The position numbers were made by a program, and so were the translations under genes. A stretch of DNA of 29,044 nucleotides from Auxenochlorella pyrenoidosa (taxonomy: Eukaryota > Chlorophyta > Trebouxiophyceae > Chlorellales > Chlorellaceae), in contig KQ481971.1 in NCBI GenBank assembly GCA_001430745.1, forward strand, positions 340,374 through 369,417, written 5' to 3'. The notes beneath the pieces were generated by a model. The model ran no database searches. It was given only the letters and a program-made list of their open reading frames with translations, and was not told the origin of the DNA. Positions 19,874-29,044 of this stretch are shown here, in pieces; position 1 is the stretch's first letter, and the number at the start of each line of letters is the position of its first letter.

Positions 19874-22100
19874 TCATGCGCCAGGCACGAACTTGGTCGC
19901 ATAAGCAAATCCATTATTGGTCCATGGGTCAGCCAGGTGGTCCTGAGCACGGCATGGCAGTGGAGAGAGATTGGTTGGGGAGGGTCCAAGGGTTTCAGCG
20001 GGCGCAGGCGCGGGAGCGGGGGTGCAGGTGCACGGTGGCATGGGCTGGGTGCGGCCTTCTCCACTTGCAGCTTTGCGTGATGCTTAACACCTCCACTCAA
20101 GCCCTTCTGGCACGTTGGGTGAATCGCACGACCGGCTGTGCCAAGCCACCCGACAGATGCGATGCCCCCCCCCCACCCAGGCCTCACCTCCAGGTTCTGC
20201 AGGGGGCCCTTGCCGGTGACCAGCGCCTGCACGAAGAAGCCCAGCACGCTGACCTGGGCCAGGCGGCCGTTCTTGATCTCCTTCACCTGCGGGGCACAGG
20301 CATGCGGGGTGCAGTCGGGTGGTCGTGAAGGAGGTGGCTGCAGAGCATGCCATGCATGCTACAGTCCTAGGAAAACTGCTCTCAAGGTGGTTGGATTGCC
20401 CCAAAGTAAGTGCCGCACAGCAAGCATGCCAGCAGCAAGCTCTCGCCTTGAGCTCGGCCAGGGTGTCGGGGTCGTCTGCCAGGCCCAGCGGGTCAAAGGT
20501 GCCGCCCGGGTACAGGTTGTCGCCCGTCACCTCCACGGGGCCCTCGCCTGCGCAGGGACATCACATGGGGCGAGCCAAAAGGGTCACCAGCATCGCACAG
20601 CAACGCAACCCGTCAGCCGTCGCGCTGCAAGATAATGCCAATGCAGCCTTCCCTAAGTATCACAGCTGCGATGCAGCTGCTCCGCCGGCGGAAACGAGTC
20701 CCCCCGATAGCCAGCCTGCCCTCCCTCCTGCACAGCATCCCAGCCTGCCCGACCCTCACCGGCGACGCGGTAGGCCTCTGCAGTGCCGAGCAGGATGAGC
20801 TGGACCAGCAGGGTGGCCACGATGGACTGCGCGTGGATGAGCTGCGGGTTGCCCAGGTAGTTGAGGCCGTCCTCGCTGCGAGCGCAGGAACACACAGGGT
20901 GGCAGGCAGGGACGCTGCTATACTGGCCTGCGCGTATCGGCTGCACACAGCCGACCAGCGTGCCTGGATGCTGCCCAGCCTGAACCACAGGCACAACCGG
21001 CACCGTCCCGCGCAGCTCGAGCCCGTCAGGATCCGTGCTTTGCTGGGGCCAACCAAGTTGTTGCACACGCCCCGGCATTGTTGCATGGTCACAACCCACC
21101 CACCCGAAGATGGCGCCGCCTGCCTTGAACCACACGTACGAGTCGTTGCCAAAGTCCACGATGCCCTGGCGCTGCAGGAACTCGGGGGTGAGGATGCCCA
21201 GCGCGCCCAGCAGGGCTGCGGGACAGGGGAGGGCAGGTGTGGATGGGCATAAAGGGCCGGGGGGAGCCCGTCAGAGCACAGCCCCAGCATGACTGCAATG
21301 CAGCATGGCTGGGATGCCATCAGACCAGCAAGAGGTGGCCCATCCCCAGCTGTGGTGTGCTCAGCCCCGTTCACTCACCCCAGCGGGAGTGGATGAGCTC
21401 CACCTCGCGGTAACGGGCAAAGGTCTGGGGGTCGGCGGACAGGCCGGCAGTGTCCCAGCCATAATCGCCCGGGTACTCGCCTGCAGGGCCGGAAATCTTT
21501 GAGAAAGGTTAGGGAGGAGGAGACACAGGAGTAGGGCCGGTGACAGGAAAACAGGCAGCTCTGTTTACGCTCTGTGCCAGTTGAGGGAATGAGAGCAGGG
21601 GGGAGGGTTTGGCAAGCTAGGGGCTGTGCCGGCATAGCGGCACCTCCCGCCAGCTTACCCTTCAGGTAGGAGGGCACTGCGCCCTCACTGAAGGGCCCGA
21701 GCCTGCAGACAGGCGCCAAGATTCAGCAGGGCGGGTAAGTGAGAGGCGGACACCATGAGGTGTGCTCAGTGCCTGCATGGGTTTTCCGCAGCATGGCGCC
21801 CAGCTTCCACAAGCAAGTCTGCCAGCACTGTTTCATGGCATCCGCTCACCACTTGGCACGGTCCGGGCCATAAAACTCAACGCTGGCTCGGGTGACCTGC
21901 TTGCTGCCCTGCAGCGGGTCGGCGGCAGGAAGCACCAGTCAGGCAGGGATGCAGCAGGGGCGGCGATCAGCTCGCGAAGTTTGTTTTCCGCATTGATCGC
22001 GATCGCCGACCTCGGGACCCTCGGGGCGCTCGGGGCTCACCCGGCGGGCAGAAGCCGAGCGCACAGCTCCGGTGAAAGCCCTGGTTGCGAGGCTCTGCAT
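19874..22100 (-). CDS. Major light-harvesting chlorophyll a/b-binding protein of photosystem II (LHCII)
   Basis: Nine exons: 22100-22041, 21908-21850, 21702-21659, 21480-21379, 21215-21104, 20875-20760, 20547-20447, 20286-20188 and 19942-19874, giving 253 aa. Exon 1 encodes a transit peptide ([20 protein letters not shown]). The mature protein has the trimerisation motif FYGPDR (aa 32-37; Trp-Tyr in the classical form). Helix B is EVELIHSRW (ExxHxR, E82-R87), helix C contains [11 protein letters not shown], and helix A is EIKNGRLAQ (ExxNxR, E201-R206). It ends [22 protein letters not shown], normal for LHCII. It binds chlorophylls and xanthophylls in thylakoid trimers and feeds photosystem II. 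The motif order and intact ligands make this the safest call in the window. Helix A has Gln209 where most LHCII have Met. Intron 7 uses a GC donor. Confidence 0.95.
20445..20446 (-). other. GC splice donor, LHCII intron 7
   Basis: AAG followed by gcgaga joins DTLAELK to [10 protein letters not shown], one of the most conserved LHCII stretches. No GT occurs in the 40 nt that follow, so the GC reading is firm. Confidence 0.88.
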
Positions 22101-22513
22101 GACTGAGTCTGGTGCGGATCGAGCGAAAGTAATGGGGAGACTGCGGATCGGGGTGGGATCTCACGGATTTATGCAAGACGAGTTGCCAGCACCACAGCGT
22201 GGGCAGCAGCGCCAGCAACGTCGGCGCCGACAGAACAGCCAGCCCCTCGGTGCATCAGTTCTCGCCCGTCAGACTTGCTCTCGGGGTGCTGCTGGATATT
22301 TAAAGCTTGAAAACACCTTCGGACTCGCCTCAGGCGCTTGCAGACAGAGGTAAGCATGTGCCTGGCAGGTTGGTGCTGCAGAACGCAGTACCGGCCAATC
22401 GAGCGCCCCCTTCCTGCTCTGACTTTGGCGCTCATAAATGATAAAATGGTCTCATTTGGTCCCTAATGTCTCTAAATACAGGTGAGGACACAAAGGAAAA
22501 CTTCCTGCCAGCC
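22101..22513. promoter_or_regulatory. Divergent promoter region, LHCII (-) / MYND protein (+)
   Basis: 413 bp between divergent start codons. A minus-strand TATA-like gcataaat at about 22167-22174 lies about 65 bp from the LHCII ATG. A gatatttaaag element at about 22295-22305 could serve the plus strand. Both are inferred from position only. Confidence 0.45.
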
Positions 22514-24769
22514 ATGGCGTTCATACGGTGCGCCGCTGCCGGCGGAACCAGCATCCCAAACACGCTCGGCGCTGTCGGCTGGGACGACCCCTCGTTTCAT
22601 CCAGAAACAGCACGCAGCATCAGCGTGGACGCCCGCGGCGGCTCTAGGGCCGAAACGGGCAATGGCGTCGGCGGCAGCGGTGCGGCACTGGCGCCACCTG
22701 GCGGGTCCAGCAGCGAGCCTGCTGGGCTCGAGCACCTGGAGCGCAGGCTGCATCGCTGCGAGGCGCTGCCGGCGGAGCAGCGCAGTCCAGAGGCCTCGGC
22801 CTTCCTCCAAGCCGTGCAGCTGCTGCAGCAGGTCCCGGACCTGCTGCCGCTGGACCCGCAGGGGCAGCCGGTGCTGGCGCCCCCGCTGCATCAGCAAGTG
22901 CTGGCATTTGCGATGGCAGCGGCGGCAGACAGCGTCGCGCCGCAGGCACCCCCACTGGCCTCCCATGCGCGCCGCCACCTGCGCGCCTACCTGGCACCCA
23001 TGGCCAGGATGGCAGCGGAGGTAGCACAGGCAGCAGAGGCAGCAGACGCTGGACGTGTTCCGCCCTCGGCAGCAGCCAGCACACAGGTCCTCACAGGCGT
23101 GGCCTCAAATGGCAACAGCAGCTCAGCAGCTGGCAGCCTGCCACCCGGGCCTGCCAGTCTGTCTCAGCTGGCCGCTCTCCTGGTGCAGTACACAGCTGCA
23201 GTGGAGCGGGCTGAGGCTGCCAGCCTGGCTTGCGATGCCGCCCACGCCCTGCCAGCATACGCTCAGCTTGATCGGCTGGCGCACTGCCTTGCCCACACCC
23301 ACCTGCCAGGCAGCGGTAGACGCACAGCTGGCCGAGCTCGCAGCTGCAGCAGCAGCCCTGCAGGCTGCGACGCAGCATGCAGGGCAATCGAGAGAGGATG
23401 CCTTTGACATGCAGCAGCCAGCAAGCAGTGCCCGGCAGGCAGGCAGGAGCTGCAGCAGGGGGCGCGGCCCGCTGCCACGCTTGCTGCACCATCACTCACT
23501 GCCGTTCGCCTGCGCTTTGCAGTCAGCTGTACCTTGGCGGGGCTGGTGTCCTCAATGCTGAAGGGCGACCGCCAGGGCAGCTTCCTGAGCAGCTTGCCAG
23601 CTTCCCAGGAGGCGCAGCTGCGAGCAGTGGCCGCCAGCACGGGGGCCGCACTGCTGGAGCAGGCGCCAGGCAGCCCCAGGGCCTGTCTGCTGGCCGCATA
23701 CTGCGCGCTGGCAGCAGATGGCAGCTACAGCGGCGGCGCTGCAGCAAGGCGGCGGGCGCTGCAGCTTTACCAGCGTGCTCATGAGCTCGCATGCGAGCAG
23801 CGCAGCGACTACTTCCAGGTTGGCTGCGGCCTGGGTCCTCTCCAAACAGTGCTTGGCCGCTGCATGCCATCCTAGGCTGCCAGGTCATTCTCGCACCCTA
23901 CAGTGTATTCCTTCTGTATCCCTCCTGTGACAGCAAAGTACCTGGGCGTGTCAGCATGTCCTCTCGGGAGAGGTCAGACCCATCCAGCTCTAGCCCTCCC
24001 ACCCTGTCACTTGCAGGTGCGTGCCGCCTGTGGCTGGCTCATGCTGGCTGCTACGGCAACCAACGTCGGCAGCGCCGCCCAGGCAGCCCACCTGGAGGCA
24101 TCCCTGGCAGCACATCAACGAGCTGGTTCTGCGCTCAGGCGCTGCTGCCGCCTGCTGCCGATGGTGTGGGTGAGCACATTGAAGGGCAGCCTGGCAATTT
24201 CAGCGCAGCTGCTGCGCAGTGCGCAAGCTCAGCTCAGGCAGCTGACGGGCAGTGCGCATGACGCAGCGCCTGCAGCAGCGCCTGCATGCGCAATACCAGC
24301 TGCAGGCGGCGCGCCAGCAGCAGCTGCCGCCGCGGCAGCGGGAAAACGCCCCCTCACAGGGGCCCAGCGGCGGGCGCTGCGCAGCGGCCTGGTGAAGGCT
24401 GCTGGTGCAGCGATGAAGGCGGCAGCCACTTCTGGGGCGGCGGCAGAGGCAAGCACACAGTGCTGCGCCTGCAAACGCAGCGCCGTGGGCCTGAGGCTCT
24501 GTGCAGGCTGCGGTGCGGCTCGATACTGCAGGTAGCGCCACGAGGCAGGGAGATAGGGAATGGGGGTAGGTGGTGAGGTCTCTTGACGGCACGACAGGCA
24601 TGCCCTCTCGTACTGCGAACCGCAGGACGGCATTGCAATCTGTGAGCCACGCTCAGGGCCCCTCGCCTCTTCCCAATCCCCCTCCTGCAGCCGGGACTGC
24701 CAGGTGGCTGCCTGGCCGGTGCACAAGCCAGAGTGCCGCCAAGCAGGCGGCAGCCACGAATCAGAGTAA
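22514..24769 (+). CDS. MYND zinc-finger protein, N-terminal region unrecognised
   Basis: Exons are 22514-23315, 23523-23818, 24017-24531 and 24691-24769, giving 563 aa. The ATG at 22514 has a strong context (gccATGG); an in-frame ATG lies at 22466. The last 50 residues form a complete MYND finger (aa 515-553): CCAC, CAGC, YC, SRDC, then H549 and C553, in the order C-x2-C-x9-C-x2-C-x5-C-x3-C-x7-H-x3-C. MYND fingers bind proline-rich partners. The rest is Ala/Gln-rich, probably helical, with a TPR-like stretch (ALQLYQRAHELACEQRSDYFQ) but no catalytic motif; no SET domain is seen. Many such genes occur in green algae with unknown roles. Intron 1 is the weak point: GT at 23316, or GC seven nt earlier, both fit phase 1, and another frame stays open nearby. 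Confidence 0.72.
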
Positions 24770-25283
24770 GACAGCAGCTGCCCTGAGACTTGGGCTGTGG
24801 TTGGCTGTTGGCCCAGACATGCAAACCCAGACGAAGTTGGACTCGTAACCTTTCTTCTCTCTTCTGCACTTTCTGACTTGAGCCTGTTCCCACCTGCTAC
24901 TTTTGTACGACACCGACCATCACCCTGCCATTTGGCATGTACCCTGTCACCTGTGCCTTACGGGCCGTGGATGCTTTGACCCACAAACTTGCTAAAACTG
25001 CCACCTCCCGGACACATCCACTTGTATTGGAAGAAGAGCTGTACAATGGATGTACCCAACCTGTGTCAAAAGTTTGAACCTGCTGTCCGCCAGCCGTTGA
25101 GGGCGGTTGCTTTTGCTAGGCTGAATAGCGGCTCCCAACTTGACCCATACCCTGCCGATGTAAGCATACAGAACTGCTGCCGACATGGTTCAGGTATGCA
25201 GGTAATAGCCTGCGGCAGCAGCATCAGCTGGCTGTCCCTCACCCAGCAGCGGCCGCTGTGGCGGCACAGCAGCAGTCCGAAAG
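24770..25283. other. Intergenic: MYND gene 3' region and OEP80-like upstream region
   Basis: 514 bp, AT-richer than the genes, between two plus-strand genes. It holds a possible TGTAA signal at 25159. The next start codon is only 120 bp later, so the downstream promoter is short or overlaps. Confidence 0.55.
25159..25163 (+). terminator. Possible TGTAA polyadenylation signal of the MYND gene
   Basis: TGTAA lies 390 nt after the stop codon. It is the only copy I noticed in the spacer; the distance is long but acceptable for an algal 3' UTR. Confidence 0.4.
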
Positions 25284-28200
25284 ATGGACCGGTCCCCGAT
25301 GGGGCGCAGACCGCGCCATCGTTCTGCCGTCATCATGCTTTCCGCCGTGCGCAGGGGCCGGCGCGAGCTAGGCCGCCCGCGTGTCGAGCAGCCCGGCAAT
25401 CAGTCCGACGCCTGTGCGCGCCTGCCGGACCTGTCGCAGCATTGTCGGCAGTTTGCTAACAACGCAGCACGAGCGGCGGGCAACCTTGGCGCCCAACTCG
25501 CAGGGGCGGCGGCACGGGCGGTGGCGCCGCTGCTGGCAGCAGCCGACATCCGGCCGCAGTTCGACGCTCAGCAGCCTGCTCATAGCCAGCTGCTGCTAGC
25601 ATCCGTGTCCAGCTCGACGCTTGGTGAGCCACAGAAGGCGTTCCTGCCGCGGCGTGCCGGCGGCGGTGGCGGCAGCGGCGGTGGCGACAGCGGCAGCGGC
25701 GGTGGCGGTGACGATGGCGGGGCAAAGGACCTGTTGGCTGACGCAGATGAGAACGAGCGGTTCCTCATCAGCGAGGTGGGAGGCTTGGGTGTGTGTAGGA
25801 CGGATGCGCTGTCAAGGAAGAGCAGGGGCAGAGGGGACCATTGAGCAGAAAGCCCTGTTGGTCAGCTTGGGCCCAGAGGATCGCCTCGGGTGCCTGGGTG
25901 GCTGACACGTTTCGTCAGGCGGGCAAACGCTTCGCCAGCTGCCAGCCGTGGTTTCTGCCTCGCCTATCCGGCAGAGTGGCTGGCGACCACTCCAGAGTGA
26001 CACCCCTGCCCCACACTCCTGCCTTGGTGCTCACCCTTCGGTTGAGCCGTCTCTTCACCCATTTCCTCATGCTTATCTGGGCTGTCCCTGGCCCGCCCCC
26101 CCCCTCTGCAGATCGACGTGGTGGGCGTGGACGGCGAGCTCAAGGACGTGGCCCTGCGCGCCCTCAACGCCCGCCCCAACTTTGCCTATTCACTCAAAGA
26201 GGTGGGGCGGCGCCGCCAGGGCTGTCGGTTAGGGAACACAGCGTTGCCGCTGCAGGCGACGCGAGGGCCGTCGCCCAACCAGGCGGTGCCGCGGGCAGGG
26301 CATGTGGGGCGCGTGCGCCGCGTGTGCGGCTGGTGTTGGACCTGCCGCCCTGGCCCATCACCTGCTGGCCCGGGGCACTGGCAGGCAAGCACCGCCCTGG
26401 CTGGCCCCTGCCTGGCCGCCTCAGCCTGCTTGCATGCGCCGTCCCCGCAGATCATGGACGACATGCACCGCGTGTTTGGCACCGGCTACTTCTCCATGTG
26501 CAAGCCGGCGGCGGAGGAGACGCGCGACGGCATCAAGCTCACGCTGGAGGTGGGCGCACGGCCCCGCGCCTCCGTCCCGCCCCCGCGGCTGGGCGTATGT
26601 CTGTGTGTGGGTGGTGGTGGGTTGGGTGGGGGGCGCTTGGTGTGTGTCAGCAGCAGCGCGGCCGTGCGCCCACGCCCGCGGCTGCGCTGCTGCAAGCGCA
26701 TGCCACGCCCCCCGCCCGCCCCTCCCCCCCCGCTCGTCGCTTTTGTGTGCGTGGGGGGTGGGGTGGCGCGGGGGTTGTGGGGCTTGGTGTGTGCTAGAAG
26801 CAGCGCTGCCACCGCGCGCCCACGACTGCGCCTGCGGCTGCGCTGCTACAAGCGCATGCCACGCCCCCCCAAGCACGCACACGCGGGGTGGGGTGGGGTG
26901 GGAGGGACGTGGTGTGTCGGTCCCCCCCCCCGTCGCGTTTGTGTGCTGGGGGGTGAAATGGGGGTGGGGGTGGCGGGGCTGTGGGGCTCTGTGTGCGCTG
27001 TAGTAGCGCTGCCACCGCGCACCCGCGCTCGCGCCCGCGGCTGCGCTGCTGCAAGCGCATGCCAAGCCCCCGCCCCCCGCCCCCCCCCCCCGCAAACTCA
27101 CATGCACAGACGCACAAACGCACACAAAAGTGACACACACGCACGCGCACACGCACACAACCCCCCAGCCCCGCCACCCAGGCCAGTTGGCGCCACGCTA
27201 ACCCGCCTCTGCCCCCTCTCATAACCCCCCACCCTGCAGGTGGCGCCCAACCCGGAGCTCAGGGGTTTCATCGTGACGGGTGCCAACGCGCTGCCGCAGG
27301 CAAGGCCGGCCCTCTGCTGCCGGCTTGCATGCAGCGAGCTCCAGCTCCGGTGCAGCTAGGCTGTCCTAGGGGGCCTGGCTGCTTCAGAAGGCAACACCGT
27401 GCCGCGGCCCAGCCTCTCGCCCAGGGTGCTCAGTCTTGTTGGTGGGCTGCTCTGCCGGGCTGTCAGCCTTGCCTCTGAGCTGTGGCGCGGTGCGGCCACC
27501 GCTCAGAGGCAGGGTTGGCTGCGAGCAGCTGAGCGTTGCGGATCACATGCCAGCCAGCTTGCGCACCAGCAGCTGCTCCGAGCGCTGCCGCAGTCCAGAC
27601 ACCATGTGCCACGGCGCATGGAGCTTCCTCGACACCGCGCTGCGCCACGCTGTGCTGCGCTGCGATGTGCCCTGCTGCGCTGCGCTGTGCCACGCAGGCG
27701 GTGATCGAGGACGCGTTCAAGGACCTGCACGGCCGCACCCTCAACTTCAACAGCATGGTGCAGGTGCGTCGTGCCGCGCCGCGCTGTGCTGCGCAATGGT
27801 TGCTGCACCGCGCTGCGTTGGGATCTGCGCTGCATTGGGATCTGCAGGCAGGTGGCTGCCTGTGGATATGCCCACACCAGCAGGGCGGTCCAGCGGGCTG
27901 GCTGGTCGCAGGAGAGCCCGCCCGCCTGCCCGCCCTGTGCCTGCGCTGGCCCAGCCACCCTGCTGGGGCGCTGCCTCCCCTTTTGGCGCCTGGCTGCACC
28001 CGCCCAACGCTTGCTCGCCCGGCCCCCTGCCTTGGGAGCGCATGCGACCCTGCTGTGAGTGAGCGTGGGCCCTCCTTGTGTGCTCTGCCGTGCAGGCGGT
28101 GGGCAAGCTGAACCAGTGGTATGAGAAGAAGGGCGTGCTGGGGCAGGTGAGGCTGCACAGGGGAGGCTTGCACTGCTGCCTGGTTACCGGACTCGACAGT

Positions 28201-28782
28201 CGCAGCGCCCTGGGATGCGCAGCGGGTCTGGCACATGGCCGGCTGCCTTGCGCCCGACCCGCCGTCCAGCTGAGACCTGCTGTCCAGCTAGCTGTCCATC
28301 GCCGCGGAGGCGTCCACAAAAACCTTGGCCTCGCGTGCCCCCGTGGGTTGTGCGCGATAGGCCCTCGCCCCTTGCTCAATGATCCCCCCCACCAGCCCAC
28401 CCCCCCACCCCCCAACCCCCAACCCCCCTTAGGTGATCGACGTCGACACCTCCAACAACTTGGCCGAGGTCAGGGTGGCCGAGGCGGTGGTCAACCGCGT
28501 ACTGCTGCGGTACATCGACAAGAACACCAACGAGGTGGGTGCCGCGCCTTCCCCCCAGAGAATCCTGCTGCGTGGACCTGCTGCCGCTGCCCGCGCCCGC
28601 CCTTCCTTTCCTGCGGGCGGCACAGGCAGCCCAGCGCCCGCCCCTCTCCTGCCAACCAGGCCTGCCGCCTCTCACCCCCACCCACGTGTTTCTTCCCCCC
28701 ACGGCCCCCCTCCCAGGCGCGTGACGAGGGCAAGACCAAACCGCACATTATCCTGCGCAACCTCACCACCCAGCCCGGCCAG
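25284..28782 (+). CDS. OEP80: OEP80/TOC75-V-like Omp85 protein, N-terminal POTRA part (3' end outside window)
   Basis: Exons are 25284-25775, 26112-26201, 26451-26549, 27240-27299, 27698-27763, 28096-28146, 28433-28534 and 28717-28782, giving 342 aa before the right edge. From aa 158 the protein matches POTRA domains of OEP80: RFLISEIDVVGVDGELKDV, DDMHRVFGTGYFSMCKP, TRDGIKLTLEVAPNPELRG, LNQWYEKKGVLGQV, VRVAEAVVNRVLLRYIDK and HIILRNLTTQPGQ. OEP80 is an essential beta-barrel of the chloroplast outer envelope thought to help insert other barrels (family knowledge). The barrel lies outside the window. The first about 157 residues are a presequence-like region with a Gly/Ser run at about 124-147; the start codon is uncertain, since other in-frame ATGs lie at 25299 and 25335. 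Every intron is phase 0. Intron 4 uses a GC donor, and intron 3 holds a G/C-rich minisatellite. Confidence 0.87.
26580..27095. repeat. Three-unit degenerate minisatellite in OEP80-like intron 3
   Basis: A block containing cggctgcgctgctgcaagcgcatgcca-like sequence followed by a C run occurs near 26680, 26840 and 27040. Between them lie G-rich blocks of the type gtgtgtgggtgg...tggggtgggg. The units are about 155-200 bp. G-rich and C-rich parts alternate on the same strand. It fills most of the 690-bp intron, the longest in the visible part of this gene. Confidence 0.8.
27300..27301 (+). other. GC splice donor, OEP80-like intron 4
   Basis: CAG followed by gcaagg joins TGANALPQ to AVIEDAFKDL in phase 0, the OEP80 junction (GANVLPSKFLEDAF-like). 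The next GT is out of phase. Confidence 0.8.
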
Positions 28783-29044
28783 GTGCGCGCATGTTTCGCG
28801 AACGCTGCGCTCCCGCTCTGCACGCTAAGCTCGCTCCGCAAGATCTGCCGCCCTTCCCTGTAGGGCCTGCGCCAAGGCAGTTTTGTTTGCTGTGCGATTG
28901 CAGCCCGCCTAGCCCCCGATGATGCCACTGCTCTTGCTTGCCCGCCCAGCTGCACTGGTCATGCCTCCGCCTGCACCCTGGGACCCCCTCCCCACCCCAC
29001 CCCACCCTCCCACCCACCACCCACCCCTGCTCCCCACCACCACC

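Noticed and set aside
26118..27224. 368-aa plus-strand ORF
   Set aside because: It reads through OEP80-like exons in the wrong frame and across the minisatellite; His/Arg/Pro-rich noise.
1..29044. CRISPR array, bacterial operon or phage-type defence system
   Set aside because: No regularly spaced repeats or prokaryotic gene layout exist here. Spliceosomal introns throughout show nuclear eukaryotic DNA.

Overview
The window looks like nuclear DNA of a green alga, most likely a trebouxiophyte of the Chlorella type (inference). The sequence is very GC-rich. Genes are split into many short exons by introns of about 40-700 bp, and the products are plant/algal: a major LHCII protein, an ELIP-like protein, an OEP80-type chloroplast Omp85 protein and a plant-type SAC9 phosphatase. 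I see no bacterial operons, CRISPR array, rRNA, convincing tRNA or autonomous transposon. Most long single ORFs here are frame shadows. I built the gene models by hand from splice consensus, phase continuity and remembered family motifs.

Layout, left to right. (1) Minus, 81-5668: SAC9-like phosphoinositide phosphatase, N-terminal 958 aa in 15 exons, running off the left edge. (2) Plus, 7184-8392: ELIP-like three-helix LHC-family protein. (3) Plus, 9249-15410: TEX2/Nvj2-like lipid-transfer protein (membrane segment, PH-like region, SMP domain, long polyQ/low-complexity tail). (4) Minus, 15607-17445: wax-synthase-like MBOAT acyltransferase. (5) Plus, 18183-19372: archaemetzincin metalloprotease. 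(6) Minus, 19874-22100: LHCII chlorophyll a/b-binding protein. (7) Plus, 22514-24769: MYND zinc-finger protein with an unrecognised N-terminal part. (8) Plus, 25284 to beyond 28782: OEP80-like protein, POTRA part only, running off the right edge. Genes 3/4 and 5/6 are convergent; 4/5 and 6/7 are divergent and may share promoters.

There is no single pathway. Two themes recur: chloroplast membrane proteins (LHCII, ELIP, OEP80) and membrane-lipid handling (SAC9, SMP protein, MBOAT).

Two structural signals stand out. First, about 9 of 51 modelled introns need a GC rather than a GT donor. Most are fixed by reading phase and conserved protein sequence, and GC-AG introns are usually around 1% in eukaryotes. 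Second, a diverged direct repeat of about 330 bp flanks the ELIP gene. Its right copy is the promoter plus first coding exon of the SMP gene; its left copy is an orphan promoter/exon-1 fragment between SAC9 and ELIP.
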